Assembly (NCBI GenBank): GCA_002689335.1
Contig: NZFR01000051.1
Coordinates: 1-5,629 of the forward strand
Direction: 5' to 3'
DNA: 5,629 bases
From: Verrucomicrobiales bacterium
Lineage (GTDB): Bacteria; Verrucomicrobiota; Verrucomicrobiia; Limisphaerales; UBA1096
Shown one piece after another: positions 5,001 through 5,629 of the stretch. The notes beneath the pieces were generated by a model that was not told the origin of the DNA, ran no database searches, and saw only the letters and a program-made list of their open reading frames with translations. Each line of letters begins with the position of its first letter. The stretch's first letter is position 1. A program made the translations under genes and the position numbers.

Positions 5001-5629
5001 ATGAGTGGGGCCCCTTCCAACCCATCGACGGACGATTGGTCCATCGACGACGCCAAGCGGACGTATCACATCGACCGCTGGGGCTTGGGCTATTTCGATA
5101 TCGATCCTGAAGGGAACGTCGTCGCAAAGCCGCGCCCCGACGACAGTGAAGCGACCATCCGCCTGACCGATGTCATCGACGAAGCCCGCGAGCGCAACCT
5201 CCGCACACCGTTATTAATTCGTTTTCAAGATATCCTCCGACATCGGGTGCAGACAATTAATGCGGCCTTTGCCAAAGCGATTGCCGAGTTCGATTACAAG
5301 GGGAGTTACCGTGGGGTGTTTCCGATCAAAGTGAATCAACTCCGCGAGGTGGTGGAGGAGATTATGATTGCCGGCGAGGCACACCAAACCGGACTCGAGG
5401 TCGGCAGCAAACCGGAGTTGTTTGCCGCGCTGGCGCTTCAGGAAAAACCGGGCTCACTTATCGTCTGCAACGGCTACAAGGACGAGTCGTACATCCGCAC
5501 CGCGTTGATGGGCCAAAAAATGCGGAAAACGGTTGTGCTGGTGATCGAGAAACTGGAAGAGCTGGACCCGATCATCGCCGTCTCACGTTCAATGGGGGTG
5601 AAGCCTATCTTGGGGGTACGGGTGAAATT
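5001..5629 (+). CDS. speA: Biosynthetic arginine decarboxylase SpeA (5' part, runs off the window)
   Basis: The first 209 codons of a PLP-dependent biosynthetic arginine decarboxylase (alanine racemase-like fold III) are present. The enzyme converts L-arginine to agmatine and CO2 in the cytosol, the first step of the agmatine route to putrescine and spermidine. The match to E. coli-type SpeA is clear along the whole fragment: YHIDRWGLGYFDI near residues 22-34, LLIRFQDILRHRVQTIN (71-87), YRGVFPIKVNQ with the predicted PLP-binding Lys110, GLEVGSKPEL (131-140), IVCNGYKDESYI (154-165), then VLVIEKLEEL. Family members are about 630-660 residues, so two thirds is outside the window, including the rest of the barrel and the C-terminal domains. 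ATG5001 fits the usual N-terminal length. An out-of-frame ATG at 4996 overlaps it. The frame is open to the last base, with no frameshift seen. It appears to be a separate transcription unit with its own promoter. Confidence 0.96.
   Translation, partial: MSGAPSNPSTDDWSIDDAKRTYHIDRWGLGYFDIDPEGNVVAKPRPDDSEATIRLTDVIDEARERNLRTPLLIRFQDILRHRVQTINAAFAKAIAEFDYKGSYRGVFPIKVNQLREVVEEIMIAGEAHQTGLEVGSKPELFAALALQEKPGSLIVCNGYKDESYIRTALMGQKMRKTVVLVIEKLEELDPIIAVSRSMGVKPILGVRVK

Noticed and set aside
4786..5127. Minus-strand open frames across the EEP-speA junction
   Set aside because: They overlap two well-identified + strand genes and the speA promoter, and their translations are low-complexity Arg/Ser/Pro-rich with no family resemblance.

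Overview
The window looks like a bacterial chromosome segment of moderately high GC, most likely from the phylum Verrucomicrobiota. The evidence is a prepilin-like protein with an [16 protein letters not shown] helix and a C-terminal H-x(n)-DG motif, next to a large cysteine-free secreted protein built of beta-sandwich modules with a C-terminal 'YTVLSS...FFII' domain. Both are very common in Verrucomicrobiota and relatives (Pedosphaera/Limisphaerales type). The phylum call is an inference from protein style; no rRNA gene is present. All genes recognised are on the + strand. I saw no tRNA, rRNA, CRISPR array, transposase or integrase.

Layout. (1) Positions 1-276 hold the 3' end of a class I/II aminotransferase, probably an aspartate aminotransferase, closed by a strong intrinsic terminator at 301-329. 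(2) A short intergenic stretch (330-447) carries overlapping perfect palindromes built on CGCTTGG/CCAAGCG. (3) A tightly packed run of three genes follows, with gaps of 11 and 7 bases: a pseudopilin-like protein (448-1290), a 900-residue secreted multidomain protein with Ig-like, OB-fold and lamin-tail (LTD) modules (1302-4004), and a secreted endonuclease/exonuclease/phosphatase (EEP) family enzyme (4012-4929). (4) A new unit starts at about 4952 with a good sigma70-type promoter, a leader hairpin, and the first 209 codons of biosynthetic arginine decarboxylase, speA (5001 to the window end).

How the genes may work together. LTD, YhcR-type OB-fold and EEP domains are the parts found together in single-chain extracellular DNases of the ExeM type. 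Here the binding modules and the catalytic domain are on two consecutive secreted proteins. A pseudopilin-like gene leads the same putative transcript. A reasonable but unproven reading is an envelope-associated or secreted system for handling extracellular nucleic acid or another phosphodiester substrate. The flanking aminotransferase and arginine decarboxylase look like ordinary metabolic genes in separate transcription units.

The other notable signal is at DNA level. The palindromic decamer CTTGGCCAAG occurs five times, and the heptamer CCAAGCG (either strand) about twelve times. Three of the decamers lie in one gene but in three different codon phases, so protein sequence does not explain them.
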